A DNA stretch of 38,947 nt from Phycisphaerales bacterium (GCA_003171335.1 PMYD01000111.1:5001-43947); one strand, 5' to 3'; positions 24,350 through 33,738 are shown, numbered from the stretch's first letter. A program made the numbers and translations. The notes: generated from the sequence alone by a model not told the origin.

Positions 24350-26659
24350 ATGGACGCGCGTGGTTTCATCCATGATCTGGCCAACGACCCCAAATATGAG
24401 GGACAGATCGTGCACGTCCGCGCCCTGGAGCCGCGCGAGGCGAAATACGCCGAGGTGGCCAAACCCATTCCCGAGGCCCTCTGGTCGCTGCTGAACCGCC
24501 AGAACATCCACCGCCTGTACAGCCACCAGGCCTCCGCCCTGGATGAGATCGCCGCCGGCGAGGATGTGGTGATCGTCACCTCCACCGCCTCGGGCAAGAC
24601 CCTGTGCTACAACCTGGCGGTGGCGCGGTCGCTGCTGGCCGATCCGGCCACGCGGGCGCTCTACATCTTCCCCACCAAGGCGCTGGCGCAGGACCAGCTT
24701 GGCACGCTTCAAACGTGGGCGGCCGCAGGCGAACTGGCGGGCCGGCTCACCTGCGGCACGTACGACGGCGACACGCCCGCGCACGCCCGCGCCAACATCC
24801 GCAACAAGGCCTCGGTCATCCTCACCAATCCCGACATGCTGCACGTGGGCATCCTGCCCTACCACGGCAAATGGCACGATTTCCTGAGGAATTTGCGGTA
24901 TATCGTCATCGATGAGCTGCACACCTATCGCGGCATCTTCGGCAGCCACGTGGCCCTGGTCATCCGCCGGCTGCTGCGGCTGTGCGAGCATTACGGCAGC
25001 CACCCGGTGGTCATCTGCTGCTCGGCCACCATCGCCAACCCCACCGAACTGGCCGAGCGGCTGACCGGCCGCACGATGACGCTCATCGCCAACGATGGCG
25101 CGCCGCGCGGCCGCAAATACTTCGTGCTGTGGAACCCCCCTTTCCTGGATGTCGGCGACATCACCCGCCGCTCGGCCAACGTCGAGGCGGTCAAGCTGCT
25201 CACCGAGCTGGTGCGCCGCCGCGCGCAGACCATCGTCTTCGCCAAGGCCCGCATCGTGGCCGAGCTGGTGTACCGCTACGCCGTGCAGCAACTGGCCGAT
25301 GATGCCGACCTGGCGCAGCGCATCCGGCCCTACCGCGGCGGCTACCTGCCCTCGGAGCGGCGGCAGATCGAGCAGGAACTGTTCACGGGCAAGCTGCTGG
25401 CCGTCTCGGCCACCAACGCCCTGGAGCTGGGCATCGACGTGGGCAGCCTGGATGCGGCCATCCTGATCGGCTTTCCTGGTACCATCTGCTCCACCTGGCA
25501 GCAGGCCGGCCGGGCCGGCCGCACAGCGCAGGACAGCCTGGTCGTGCTGGTGGGCTACAACGACCCGGTCGATCAATACCTCATGCGGCACCCGGAGTTT
25601 CTCTTTGGGGCCTCGATGGAGCACGGGGTGGTCGATCCTTATAACCCGCACATCCTGGCCAGCCAGATGAGCTGCGCGTGCTTCGAAAAACCGCTCACCA
25701 GCGATGATGTGAAGTACTTCGGCCCGCTCATGGCCGATGTGGCCTCCATCCTGGCCGAGGAGGGCGAGGTGCGGGCGATTGATGGCCGGCAGTACTGGTC
25801 CAGCGCAGCCTTCCCGGCCAAATCGGTGAACCTGCGGACGATCAGCCCCGACTCCTACGCCATCGTCGACAGCTCCGCCGGCGACAAGGTGATCGGCCAG
25901 GTCGACAGCATCTCGGCGCCCGAGCTGGTCTACCCCAACGCGGTGTACCTGCACGAGGGCCGCAGCTACCTCGTGCGCAAGCTCGACGACCAGGCGAAGA
26001 TCGCCCACGTCGAGCCCAGCGAGGTGGACTACTACACGCAGCCCGTGCTGGCCAATTCCTGCCGCTTTGGTAAGCCGCTGGATGAGCGGCCGTACGCCGC
26101 CGGCAGGCTGCTTTTCACCGAGGCGGATGTCACCTGGCAGACCACCGCCTTTCGCAAGGTGAAGTACTACACCATGGAGATGGTCGGCCAGAGCGAGCTG
26201 GACCTGCCCGCCCAGATGTTATCGACGGTGGCCCTGGCCTGGCCCGTGACCGAGAAGCTGCGGGCGGCCGTGAAGAAGGCCGGCTATAACCCCATCGAGG
26301 CCCTGATGGGCCTGCGGAACCTGATGCTGGCGGCCCTGCCCTCTTTGGCCATGTGCGACCGGCGGGACATCTCCGGCATGGTCGATTCTTCCAACTTGGG
26401 CGAGCCGACGATCATCCTGTACGACCGCTACCCCGGCGGGCTGGGCTTTGCCCGCCTGGGCTACGAGCAGCTCGACACGCTGCTGGACATGGCCCGCGCC
26501 ATCGTCACCGAGTGCCCCTGCGTCGACGGCTGCCCCGCCTGCGTGGGCCTGGCCAACCTCCGCCCGCCCCTGCACCAGGACCCCGACCTGGGCTCTGGAT
26601 ATCCAGTCCCTAATAAACAGGCCACGGCGATGTTGCTGGAAGGGCTGCGGAAGATCTGA
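24350..26659 (+). CDS. mrfA: MrfA-like DEAD/DEAH-box helicase with DUF1998-type zinc-binding C-terminus
   Basis: This protein of 769 residues (ATG 24350; ATG 24341 also possible) is a superfamily 2 helicase resembling B. subtilis YprA/MrfA and yeast Hrq1, which act in repair of mitomycin-type lesions and crosslinks. Visible motifs are the Q-like YSHQ (57-60), Walker A TSTASGKT (77-84), motif II DELH (188-191), SAT (225-227), and a motif VI region with QQAGRAGR. The C-terminal third carries the four-Cys cluster C722, C724, C728, C731 (CPCVDGCPAC) typical of the MrfA C-terminal domain. The next gene encodes a MrfB-like exonuclease, so the pair matches the known MrfAB excision-repair system. The frame is intact and the length is usual for the family. 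Confidence 0.88.
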   Translation: MDARGFIHDLANDPKYEGQIVHVRALEPREAKYAEVAKPIPEALWSLLNRQNIHRLYSHQASALDEIAAGEDVVIVTSTASGKTLCYNLAVARSLLADPATRALYIFPTKALAQDQLGTLQTWAAAGELAGRLTCGTYDGDTPAHARANIRNKASVILTNPDMLHVGILPYHGKWHDFLRNLRYIVIDELHTYRGIFGSHVALVIRRLLRLCEHYGSHPVVICCSATIANPTELAERLTGRTMTLIANDGAPRGRKYFVLWNPPFLDVGDITRRSANVEAVKLLTELVRRRAQTIVFAKARIVAELVYRYAVQQLADDADLAQRIRPYRGGYLPSERRQIEQELFTGKLLAVSATNALELGIDVGSLDAAILIGFPGTICSTWQQAGRAGRTAQDSLVVLVGYNDPVDQYLMRHPEFLFGASMEHGVVDPYNPHILASQMSCACFEKPLTSDDVKYFGPLMADVASILAEEGEVRAIDGRQYWSSAAFPAKSVNLRTISPDSYAIVDSSAGDKVIGQVDSISAPELVYPNAVYLHEGRSYLVRKLDDQAKIAHVEPSEVDYYTQPVLANSCRFGKPLDERPYAAGRLLFTEADVTWQTTAFRKVKYYTMEMVGQSELDLPAQMLSTVALAWPVTEKLRAAVKKAGYNPIEALMGLRNLMLAALPSLAMCDRRDISGMVDSSNLGEPTIILYDRYPGGLGFARLGYEQLDTLLDMARAIVTECPCVDGCPACVGLANLRPPLHQDPDLGSGYPVPNKQATAMLLEGLRKI

Positions 26660-26689
26660 TTTGCGATTTGCGGTTTGCGATTTGGTTTT

Positions 26690-26905
26690 TTAGGCCCGAA
26701 GGGCCGGAAGGTCTTCGTAGCCGGGGGCGTGAGCCCCCGGAGGCATGCTCGCTGGGTACAAGCCCCGAAGGGGCGGAAGAACCGAGTCCAGCAGAGCAAC
26801 TCAGCGCAAATAGATCTTTCGCCCCTACGGGGCTCACGCGTGATTGGCTGTTTTCCGGGGGCTTACGCCCCCGGCTACAAGGACTTTCGGCCCTCCGGGC
26901 CTGGG
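26690..26905. repeat. foldback repeat, GCCGGGGGCGTAAGCCCCCGG family, copy 2
   Basis: The outer arms TAGGCCCGAAGGGCC... (26690-26720) and ...GGCCCTCCGGGCCTG (26875-26905) and the inner arms 26718-26741 and 26854-26877 (CCGGGGGCGTGAGCCCCCGG against its complement, one mismatch) form a nested foldback of about 215 nt. It is the same family as 18353-18563. It separates the mrfA-like and mrfB-like genes, which would otherwise be adjacent, and may weaken cotranscription. Confidence 0.85.
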
Positions 26906-26976
26906 AACACGGCTCAATCTGAGCTTCATACGAAAATCCCAAATTCGGCAAGCGCGCGTTTGCCTAGAATAGAGCC

Positions 26977-28080
26977 ATGGACATTCCCGAGTCACGCCGT
27001 CGCAAGCTCGACCTGCTGCTGCGCAAGCGGCCGGCTGGCGAAATCGTCACCGGGCGCGAGCTGCTGGAGCGATTCGGTCACGGCGGCGTGAACCGCGCGC
27101 CGGAGTGTGGCACAGCCGCCCCCGGCGGTGCCGACTCCGAAACCGGCAACCCGCTACCAAACGGCACAGCCGAGGGCGGCTGTGCCACACCAGAGGCCGC
27201 GGCGATTGCGCCTCGCATCCAGATCGCCCTGCCGCGCCCCGCGGCGGTCATGCCCGGCATGTTGCCGATCCTGCCGGCGCTGATGGGTGAGCCCTTGCCC
27301 ATCGCCGAGGCGTGCGGCGGCGCTGAGCGCGCGGACGGCGCGGGCAGGCGCTGCTGGCTTATTAGCAAGCCGCTGGCGGCCGAGGCCGAGGCCCTGGCCA
27401 TCGCCCGCGATTACGCCGCCGTCCTGGCCGGCGCCCGCCACAATTTTGACGAGCTGGCGGCCTCGACGGAGCTGTGCCACGTGGCCAACGCCAACCCGCC
27501 GGACCTGCTGTTCATGGACACCGAGACCTGCGGCCTGGCCGGCACGATGATCTTCCTGGTCGGCCTGATGAAATGGCAGGACGGCCAGCTCATCGCCGAG
27601 CAGTTTTTGGCCCGCGACTACAGCGAGGAGGCGGCCATCCTCGATATTTTCAACCGCCAGTACGAGCAGGCTGGCGTGCTGGTGACGTTCAACGGCAAAT
27701 CCTTCGACCTGACGCAGATCCGCGAGCGCTCGGCCTTTTACGGCCTGCAAAGCCCGTGGGCCCAGCCGCCGCACCTGGACCTGCTGCACGAGGCCCGCCG
27801 CCGCTGGAAGGGCCAGCTTCGCCGCTTCTCGCTCCAGCACCTGGAGCGGCGGCTCCTGGGCCGCCACCGCGCCGGCGACATTCCCGGGGCGGCCATCCCC
27901 GACGCCTATCACGATTTCGTGCGCAGCGGCGATGCCCGCCGCATCCGCGACATCCTCCACCACAATCTGCTGGACCTCTTAACCATGGCCCAGCTTGTCA
28001 CCGTTTTATTGACCGGCTGCGACCCCACGCCCGACTGGCAGCCCCGGCCGCAGGCGGAAATACCGCCGGAACAGACCTAG
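26977..28080 (+). CDS. mrfB: MrfB-like DEDDh 3'-5' exonuclease (RNase H-fold)
   Basis: This 367-residue protein resembles B. subtilis YprB/MrfB, the exonuclease partner of MrfA. The RNase H-like domain spans about residues 170-345 with the DEDDh residues visible: D181 and E183 (FMDTET), D244 (FNGKSFD), and H328-x4-D333 (HHNLLD). The segment LLHEARRRWKGQLRRFSLQHLE is typical of the family. Residues about 43-72 (27105-27190) are encoded by a palindromic repeat like those found between genes, so this N-terminal piece is probably an insertion tolerated in frame. No C-terminal TPR region is evident, and the protein is somewhat shorter than the B. subtilis one. Function with the upstream helicase in lesion excision is inferred from homology and synteny. 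Confidence 0.85.
   Translation: MDIPESRRRKLDLLLRKRPAGEIVTGRELLERFGHGGVNRAPECGTAAPGGADSETGNPLPNGTAEGGCATPEAAAIAPRIQIALPRPAAVMPGMLPILPALMGEPLPIAEACGGAERADGAGRRCWLISKPLAAEAEALAIARDYAAVLAGARHNFDELAASTELCHVANANPPDLLFMDTETCGLAGTMIFLVGLMKWQDGQLIAEQFLARDYSEEAAILDIFNRQYEQAGVLVTFNGKSFDLTQIRERSAFYGLQSPWAQPPHLDLLHEARRRWKGQLRRFSLQHLERRLLGRHRAGDIPGAAIPDAYHDFVRSGDARRIRDILHHNLLDLLTMAQLVTVLLTGCDPTPDWQPRPQAEIPPEQT
27105..27190. repeat. palindromic element inside the mrfB-like coding sequence
   Basis: GTGTGGCACAGCCGCC (27105-27120) and its perfect 16-bp complement (27175-27190) enclose imperfect inner arms around 27118-27133 and 27162-27175, leaving a loop of about 28 nt. The nested style is that of the intergenic foldbacks of this window, but it lies within the gene and is translated (about residues 43-72) without stop or frameshift. 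Confidence 0.85.
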
Positions 28081-28229
28081 AACGTGTGTGAGAACGGCCG
28101 GCGCGGGGTTCATCCCCGAAAAGCGGATATGATTTTCTGCCTATCCACAAGGTGGGTCACGGGTCGTTCTAGAAGGCTGTCGCGGCGGAGTCGCTTTGTG
28201 ATCGGGCTGCCGGCAGCTACGATGGACGC

Positions 28230-29969
28230 ATGAACTACGAGCGGGCAATGAACCAGAGCCGATGCAATCGATGGTGCCGAACCGTGTGCCGGCCGGCGTG
28301 CAGCGCGTGGGTGCAGGCCCTCGCCGTTGCCGCGCTGCTGCTCGCCGTGGCCGGCTGCGGCATCCCGCGTGCCAACGGGCCGGCCGACACGTACGGCCTG
28401 GATTTCCGCATGCCGCCGGGGGCCAAGGTGCACGGGGCCATCGTGTTTCTCGTGGATGGCGTGAGCGCGCAGGTTTTCAACGAGATGCTCGAGGCGGGCG
28501 AGCTGCCGGCCATCAAGAAGTACTTCGTCGATCGTGGGCTGTATGCCCCGCGGGCCATCGCCAGCACGCCCACCGTCACGCTGGCCAATCTGACCAGCGT
28601 GGTCACCGGGCAGTTCCCCGGCCACCACAACATCACGGGCATCAACTGGTTCGACCGCAACACGCTCATCTGGCGCGACTACGGCACCGTGGCCCAGAAG
28701 AACAAGCTGGATGATGACTACAACGTTCCCAACATTTACGAGCAGTTCCCCGAGGAGATGACCTGGTCGCTGTTCTTTCAGCCGCACCGCGGCTGCACCA
28801 AGTTCGTCGAGGATGCCATCACCGGCGTCGGGCCGTACCTGTTCGACTGGTTCGAGCTGCTGGACCGGCTGACGCTGTCGCGGTTTGACCGTCTGGCGGA
28901 TATCTCGCGCCAGGTCGGGCGGTTCCCGGCCATCACGACCGTGTACCTGCTGGCGCCGGATTTCAACGCATATGAACACGGCGCCTCCTCGCCGCACTAC
29001 CGCGCCGCGCTGGCGCACACCGACCGACAGATCGGCCGCGTGCTGGGCGATCTCCAGCGCGCCGGGCTGCTCGATAAGCTCTATATCGCCCTGGTCAGCG
29101 ACCACGGACACCTGGATGTCAACCGCCACATGCCGCTGGAGCGGTTCCTCGAGCAGAAGGTCGGTCTGGACCTGGACCGCGCCCATTGGTGGGAGCGGCT
29201 GCCCTTCGAGACGCGCTTGAAAAGATACGACAGCGAATTTGCCGTGCCCTATGGCAGCGGCGACCGCTACTTCGCCGTCTGCCTGCGGGCGCCGCGGGGC
29301 GATGGTCCCCCCCAGCAATGGTTGCCGTGGCTGGAGCGCCCGACGGTGGAGGATCTGCATCACTACCCCACGTTCCTGCACCGCGACCCGTTCCGCAAGG
29401 GTCAGCCCAAGCGGACGGTGGACCTGCTCGACACGCTGGTGAAGCTGGACGCGGTCGATGCCGTGGCCTACCGCCGCGGTGCCGACGCCGTGCGCATCCT
29501 GCGCGAAAACGGCGAGGTGGAATTCACCCAGGAAGGCGGCCGCGAGGCGGCGATCACGTACCACCTCATTCGCGGCGAGGACCCCTTGGGCTGGAAAGGC
29601 AAGGTGGATGCGGCCGTGCTGGACGGCAGTAAACCCATGACCAGCCGCCAGTGGCTCAATGCCACCCTCCCCACGGACTACCCGGACCTGCCGGCGCAGA
29701 TTTTAGCGTACTTCCGGTCGCGGCGGGCGGGCGATATCGTGATCTTCGCCCAGCCCGGCTGGGACTTTGACACCTTTCGGCGCTCCGGCCACGGCGGCAT
29801 TCGCCCGGACGACATGCAGGTGCCCATGGCCATCGCCGGCCCCGGCGTGCCGCACCGGCGGCTGGATGTGGCGCGGACCGTGGACCTTGCACCGACGATT
29901 CTGACGCTGATGGGCAAGCAGCCGCCAGCCCCGATGGACGGCGAATCGCTGGTGCGGCCGGAGCGCTAA
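28230..29969 (+). CDS. alkaline-phosphatase-superfamily lipoprotein (type I phosphodiesterase-like)
   Basis: This 579-residue protein (ATG 28230; ATG 28248 also possible) has a lipoprotein signal with Cys43 in LAVAGC. The mature part has the alkaline phosphatase / nucleotide pyrophosphatase fold. Motifs include the metal-binding VFLVDGV, the nucleophile region STPTVTLANLTSVVTG with a Thr as likely nucleophile, APDFNAYEHG (Asp and His ligands), VSDHGHLDV (Asp-His pair) and the late ligand SGHGG. The motifs expected for a two-metal phosphodiesterase are therefore present, and the enzyme probably hydrolyses phosphodiesters or phosphomonoesters in the periplasm. The substrate is not evident. A second, more diverged member of the superfamily lies at 32263. 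Confidence 0.88.
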   Translation: MNYERAMNQSRCNRWCRTVCRPACSAWVQALAVAALLLAVAGCGIPRANGPADTYGLDFRMPPGAKVHGAIVFLVDGVSAQVFNEMLEAGELPAIKKYFVDRGLYAPRAIASTPTVTLANLTSVVTGQFPGHHNITGINWFDRNTLIWRDYGTVAQKNKLDDDYNVPNIYEQFPEEMTWSLFFQPHRGCTKFVEDAITGVGPYLFDWFELLDRLTLSRFDRLADISRQVGRFPAITTVYLLAPDFNAYEHGASSPHYRAALAHTDRQIGRVLGDLQRAGLLDKLYIALVSDHGHLDVNRHMPLERFLEQKVGLDLDRAHWWERLPFETRLKRYDSEFAVPYGSGDRYFAVCLRAPRGDGPPQQWLPWLERPTVEDLHHYPTFLHRDPFRKGQPKRTVDLLDTLVKLDAVDAVAYRRGADAVRILRENGEVEFTQEGGREAAITYHLIRGEDPLGWKGKVDAAVLDGSKPMTSRQWLNATLPTDYPDLPAQILAYFRSRRAGDIVIFAQPGWDFDTFRRSGHGGIRPDDMQVPMAIAGPGVPHRRLDVARTVDLAPTILTLMGKQPPAPMDGESLVRPER

Positions 29970-30007
29970 GCGCCGGACTCTGGCAGGATTCGCGCCGCGG
30001 CGCCGGT

Positions 30008-31996
30008 CTACTTCGGCGTCAACCATACCACCGCGTTTTCCAGCAATCCCAACTGCTCGCTGAGCCCCCCCGCGGTGATGGCCACGGGCACGCCGCGAAG
30101 CACATCACGGGCCAGCAGGTTTGTCGATTGACCCAGCGCCGCCAGGTTGAATTTCACGCTGGCCGCGGCGGGCGTGCGGCCGGCGTTGACGATCACCGCG
30201 ATGAAGCCTCGACCCGGGCGGTTGTAAATCGAGACTTTGATTCCTTCCGGCGAGGCCGCGACGTAGCTGCCATTGGCCCAGTACGGCAGCCATTGCGCCT
30301 CGTGGCGGCCGAACAGGTCGAACGCTTTCCATAGCCGGGCGGATTCCAGCAGGTCCGCATCGGTTGTCGGCCGCAGCGGCACATCGTGCAGCAGCGACAG
30401 CGACAGGCCTTCGTAATGCCGGATGGCGGTTGGGTTGTACAGAAGGAACTCGGCCGGCACGCCCCAGTTGCGGCCCATGAACTCGGCCTGGTAGGCAGCC
30501 AGCGACAGCAGGTCCAGGGCCGAGGGCGGACGCGTGGCCGACTGCAGGTTCTCGCCGTCCCAGTAGCTGGTGGCAAACGCCAGCGTGGGGATCGACATGC
30601 AGGAGGACTGGTGCACGTTCACCTGGCCCTTGGGGTCATGGTGTTTGACCACAGTGTAGATCCGCTTCATCGTGTCCCGCACGGCGAAAATGGGGTACGC
30701 AATGCCCACCGAGCCGTCCGGCCGCACGTACCCGCAGCCGTGCAGCTGGTTGCAGCAGGCCTGGGGAACGGAGGTTCCATCCAGGTACACGCCATCGGCG
30801 CCGTAGCTGTCCAGGGCCTGCTGGATGCCCTGCACGAGAAAATCCTGCCAGTCGCTGCGATAGCAAACCCCCCAGCAGGTTTGGGCAGGCTCCCGCGTGT
30901 AGGGGCCGACCCTGGGCACGGTCAGGCAGCGCTGACTGCACGTCGACCACTGGGGGGCCAGCGTGCTCATCTCGTAGCCGAAGTACAGCAGCAGTTGCAT
31001 CCGCCGGCGGTGGCAGCGCGAGATGAAACTCTCCAGATCCGTGGCGCGCGTGGTGATGGGGTAATTCTGGATGTCCGTCCATTGTTCATGGAAAACCACG
31101 GTCCGCACGCGGCAGGCGGCCATGTGGTTCAGCTCATCCTCGGACAGGGTGTAGCTGCCATTGTGGACGGTCCGATAGTCCCAGGCATCCGGCGCCAGGG
31201 GTTTGACCGGCGTGGCCTGGAAGCCGAAGGTGTATTGCAGGGGTGCGCGGATCGTCTGCGGCACGCCCACCAGGTGCACGCGCAGCATGACCACGTTGGC
31301 TTCGCGCTGGATGTCCAGCGCGGTCAGCGGCAGCGGCAGAAAGAAATTCTGGTCCGACTCGCAGAACCAGCACAGCCCGCGATCCTGGTCTCCCAGCCAG
31401 ACCACCGGTTTAAACCCCCCGTGATAGCCGCCCGGCGGCAGGGCCAGCGAATTGGCGGCGCTGCCGCGCGCGCCCGGCCAGGTGTGCAGGAACAGGGCAC
31501 GCTCGGGCACGAGGGGAATCTCCAGGTCCAACCGCTGAATGACCGCCTGGCCCGCCTTGGGGGCGATGGAAAGGTCGCAGCGGATCATGCCGTCGTACTC
31601 AACGCTCACCTGGCCGCTGCATCGCAGCGTGTCGGATTCCGCCGACAGCGCCATCCGGACCACGCTGGGGATTGCGCTGATGACCTGCCCACTCGTGGCC
31701 GTCCACGTCAACAGCGCGCCATCGGCCACGCCGGCCAATGTCACCGGGCCGGCCAGCATCTCCGCGCCGCGCGTCAGCGCCGAGGCCGGCAGCGGCAAGG
31801 GGCCGAATTGGTGCGCCCGGCCCCATACCCCCACATCCAGCCCCGACACGTTCACCGGCGACCACGGCGGCAGCACCTCATCGCTGACGCCCACCCGATT
31901 GCCCACCCACGGCGGAGCCGCAGATTGACCTTCTGCCCGCACCGCCACCACCGCCACAAGGACGCCTATAAACAAAAAAAACGTTTTGCATCGCAT
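30008..31996 (-). CDS. secreted glycoside-hydrolase-like protein (GH123/DUF6067-like)
   Basis: ATG 31996 is chosen because it directly precedes a signal peptide (CKTFFLFIGVLVAVVAVRAEG); the open frame extends 28 codons further without a signal. The protein has 662 residues. About 30-290 is beta-rich and includes GLCWFCESDQNFFLP, a segment typical of the GH123 / DUF6067 group. The centre (about 300-520) looks like a TIM barrel (VVFHEQWTDI, LLLYFGYEMSTL, GADGVYLDGTS with a conserved Asp). A small C-terminal beta domain follows. GH123 enzymes are N-acetylgalactosaminidases, but members of DUF6067 are mostly untested. It lies between two lipoprotein phosphodiesterase genes on the opposite strand. 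Export is confident, catalysis is not. Confidence 0.72.
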   Translation of the reverse strand: MRCKTFFLFIGVLVAVVAVRAEGQSAAPPWVGNRVGVSDEVLPPWSPVNVSGLDVGVWGRAHQFGPLPLPASALTRGAEMLAGPVTLAGVADGALLTWTATSGQVISAIPSVVRMALSAESDTLRCSGQVSVEYDGMIRCDLSIAPKAGQAVIQRLDLEIPLVPERALFLHTWPGARGSAANSLALPPGGYHGGFKPVVWLGDQDRGLCWFCESDQNFFLPLPLTALDIQREANVVMLRVHLVGVPQTIRAPLQYTFGFQATPVKPLAPDAWDYRTVHNGSYTLSEDELNHMAACRVRTVVFHEQWTDIQNYPITTRATDLESFISRCHRRRMQLLLYFGYEMSTLAPQWSTCSQRCLTVPRVGPYTREPAQTCWGVCYRSDWQDFLVQGIQQALDSYGADGVYLDGTSVPQACCNQLHGCGYVRPDGSVGIAYPIFAVRDTMKRIYTVVKHHDPKGQVNVHQSSCMSIPTLAFATSYWDGENLQSATRPPSALDLLSLAAYQAEFMGRNWGVPAEFLLYNPTAIRHYEGLSLSLLHDVPLRPTTDADLLESARLWKAFDLFGRHEAQWLPYWANGSYVAASPEGIKVSIYNRPGRGFIAVIVNAGRTPAAASVKFNLAALGQSTNLLARDVLRGVPVAITAGGLSEQLGLLENAVVWLTPK

Positions 31997-32262
31997 GACA
32001 CACCTATTGATCTTGCCTGTTGATCTCAGGCGTTCCCACCAGTGTAGCGGCCGGATGTCGCCTTCTCCCAAGGCGGCCATCGGCGTCGCCGGCCTGCAAG
32101 GGACCGCGCGCTGGCAGCGATTATCGGATGGTACTCGACGCGTTCTTGAAAATGGGAAGTGTTTATCAGCCTTGAGCCAAGAATCCGCGCACCGGCCGGG
32201 TAGAATACACGCTTCGTTGAGCGATATGTACGGATTGAATAGTCCTTTTTGAAAGCAGCTTC

Positions 32263-33738
32263 ATGAGATGCCCCTATGCCCGCTGGTTTCTCCTTTCCCT
32301 CCTGCCTCTGGCCCTGTGCGGCTGCGGCCAAGTCCTGTCCTTCCCCGCGCAGCCCGTGGCCGCCGCCGCGGGCCCTTCCGTGCGGGCGTATGACACGCAG
32401 GGCGCCGGCCGGGCGGATTTCTTCCTCTTCGCCGATACCGATGGGCGGATCAGCCGCATCGGCTTTGACCGCTCCGGCCGCGGCAGTGCCGATGATATCG
32501 TCGACCTCGACGCGATTCCCTTCCAGCGCTGCCGGCACCTGGTGATTATCCTGGACGGCTTCGGCTATGACGTGGTCAAGGCCTACTACGACGCCGGCGG
32601 CCTGCGGATGTTCCACGCCCCCTCGCGGGTCATCGCGCCTTACCCCACGCTGACGGACACGAGCTTGGAGGATGTCTTCAATTACATTCCTTGCGCCGGC
32701 TATGAGGCCCAGTATTTCGACCGCCAGGCGAACCAGGTCGTCGGCGGCGCCGGCAGCTACCTCACCGGCGCCGATGAGCCGTACGCCCGTTTCTTTCGCT
32801 ATCGCGCCAGTATCCTGTGGGACGCCATCAGCTACGTGCAGCCTTGGGCCGTCTTCCGGAAGGAGATCAACGACGCCCTCAAGGGCTTCGAGCGCGGCGG
32901 CTGCCAGGAATTCATCGCCTACTTCGTCAGTTCCGCCGGCGTGGGCACGCAGGATGGCGCTGTCGGCCAGAAGCGCTGCCTGGAGCGGACCGAGCGGATG
33001 ATCAACCAGGTGCTCTGGCGGACACACGGCATGGTCAAGATCACGCTCACCGCCGATCACGGCCACTCCTACACGCCCAGCACGCTGGCGCCCATGGCGA
33101 AGTACCTGGAGAAGAAAGGCTGGCGGCTGCGTGATCATTTGAACGGCGAGCGCGATGTCGTGTGGATCCGCTTTGGCCTGGTCACCTACGCCAGCCTCGA
33201 CACCCGCCGGCCCGCGGCCCTGGCCGCCGACCTGGCCGGCTGTCCGGGCGTGGACCTGGTGAGCTTCACCGACGGTGCGGCCGTGACCGTGCTGGATAGC
33301 GCCGGCGGCCGGGCCACCATCCGCCGAAAAGGTGACGCTTACAGCTACGAGCTCGCCGCCGGCGATCCGCTCACACTTCGCCCCATTCTCTCGGCGCTCA
33401 AGGCCGATGCGGAGGGCTACTACGATGCCAACGCGGTCTTTACCGCCACGGCCGACCACGAGTACCCCGCCCCGCTGGAGCGGCTGTGGCGCGGCCACTT
33501 CGGCCTGGTGCAGCACCCCACCAGCGTGCTGGCGTCGCTGAAGGACAACTACTACTCCGGCTCGAGCAGTTTCGCCGGCGCCGTCCACGTGGCCTCGACG
33601 CACGGCAGCCTCAACCGCAAGAACAGCACCACGTTCATCATGTCCACCGCCGGCGAGCTGCCGCCGCTGCTGCGCTCGGGCGAGGTGCACACGGCGATGA
33701 GCAAACTCGTGGGCGGCCCCTGGCCGATGGAACGCTAG
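32263..33738 (+). CDS. alkaline-phosphatase-superfamily lipoprotein, diverged paralogue
   Basis: This 491-residue protein has a short lipoprotein signal with probable lipidation at Cys21 (ALCGC; Cys at -3 of the lipobox is unusual). Superfamily motifs include VIILDGFGYD (metal Asp), the candidate nucleophile region YPTLTDTSLEDVF, LTADHGHSY (Asp-His) and STHGSLNRKN near the end. The family core is recognisable but the spacing differs from the 28230 protein, and the substrate is unknown. ATG 32263 has only a weak GAAAG ribosome site. It diverges from the GH123-like gene with about 270 nt between the starts, a likely bidirectional promoter region without clear hexamers. Confidence 0.82.
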   Translation: MRCPYARWFLLSLLPLALCGCGQVLSFPAQPVAAAAGPSVRAYDTQGAGRADFFLFADTDGRISRIGFDRSGRGSADDIVDLDAIPFQRCRHLVIILDGFGYDVVKAYYDAGGLRMFHAPSRVIAPYPTLTDTSLEDVFNYIPCAGYEAQYFDRQANQVVGGAGSYLTGADEPYARFFRYRASILWDAISYVQPWAVFRKEINDALKGFERGGCQEFIAYFVSSAGVGTQDGAVGQKRCLERTERMINQVLWRTHGMVKITLTADHGHSYTPSTLAPMAKYLEKKGWRLRDHLNGERDVVWIRFGLVTYASLDTRRPAALAADLAGCPGVDLVSFTDGAAVTVLDSAGGRATIRRKGDAYSYELAAGDPLTLRPILSALKADAEGYYDANAVFTATADHEYPAPLERLWRGHFGLVQHPTSVLASLKDNYYSGSSSFAGAVHVASTHGSLNRKNSTTFIMSTAGELPPLLRSGEVHTAMSKLVGGPWPMER

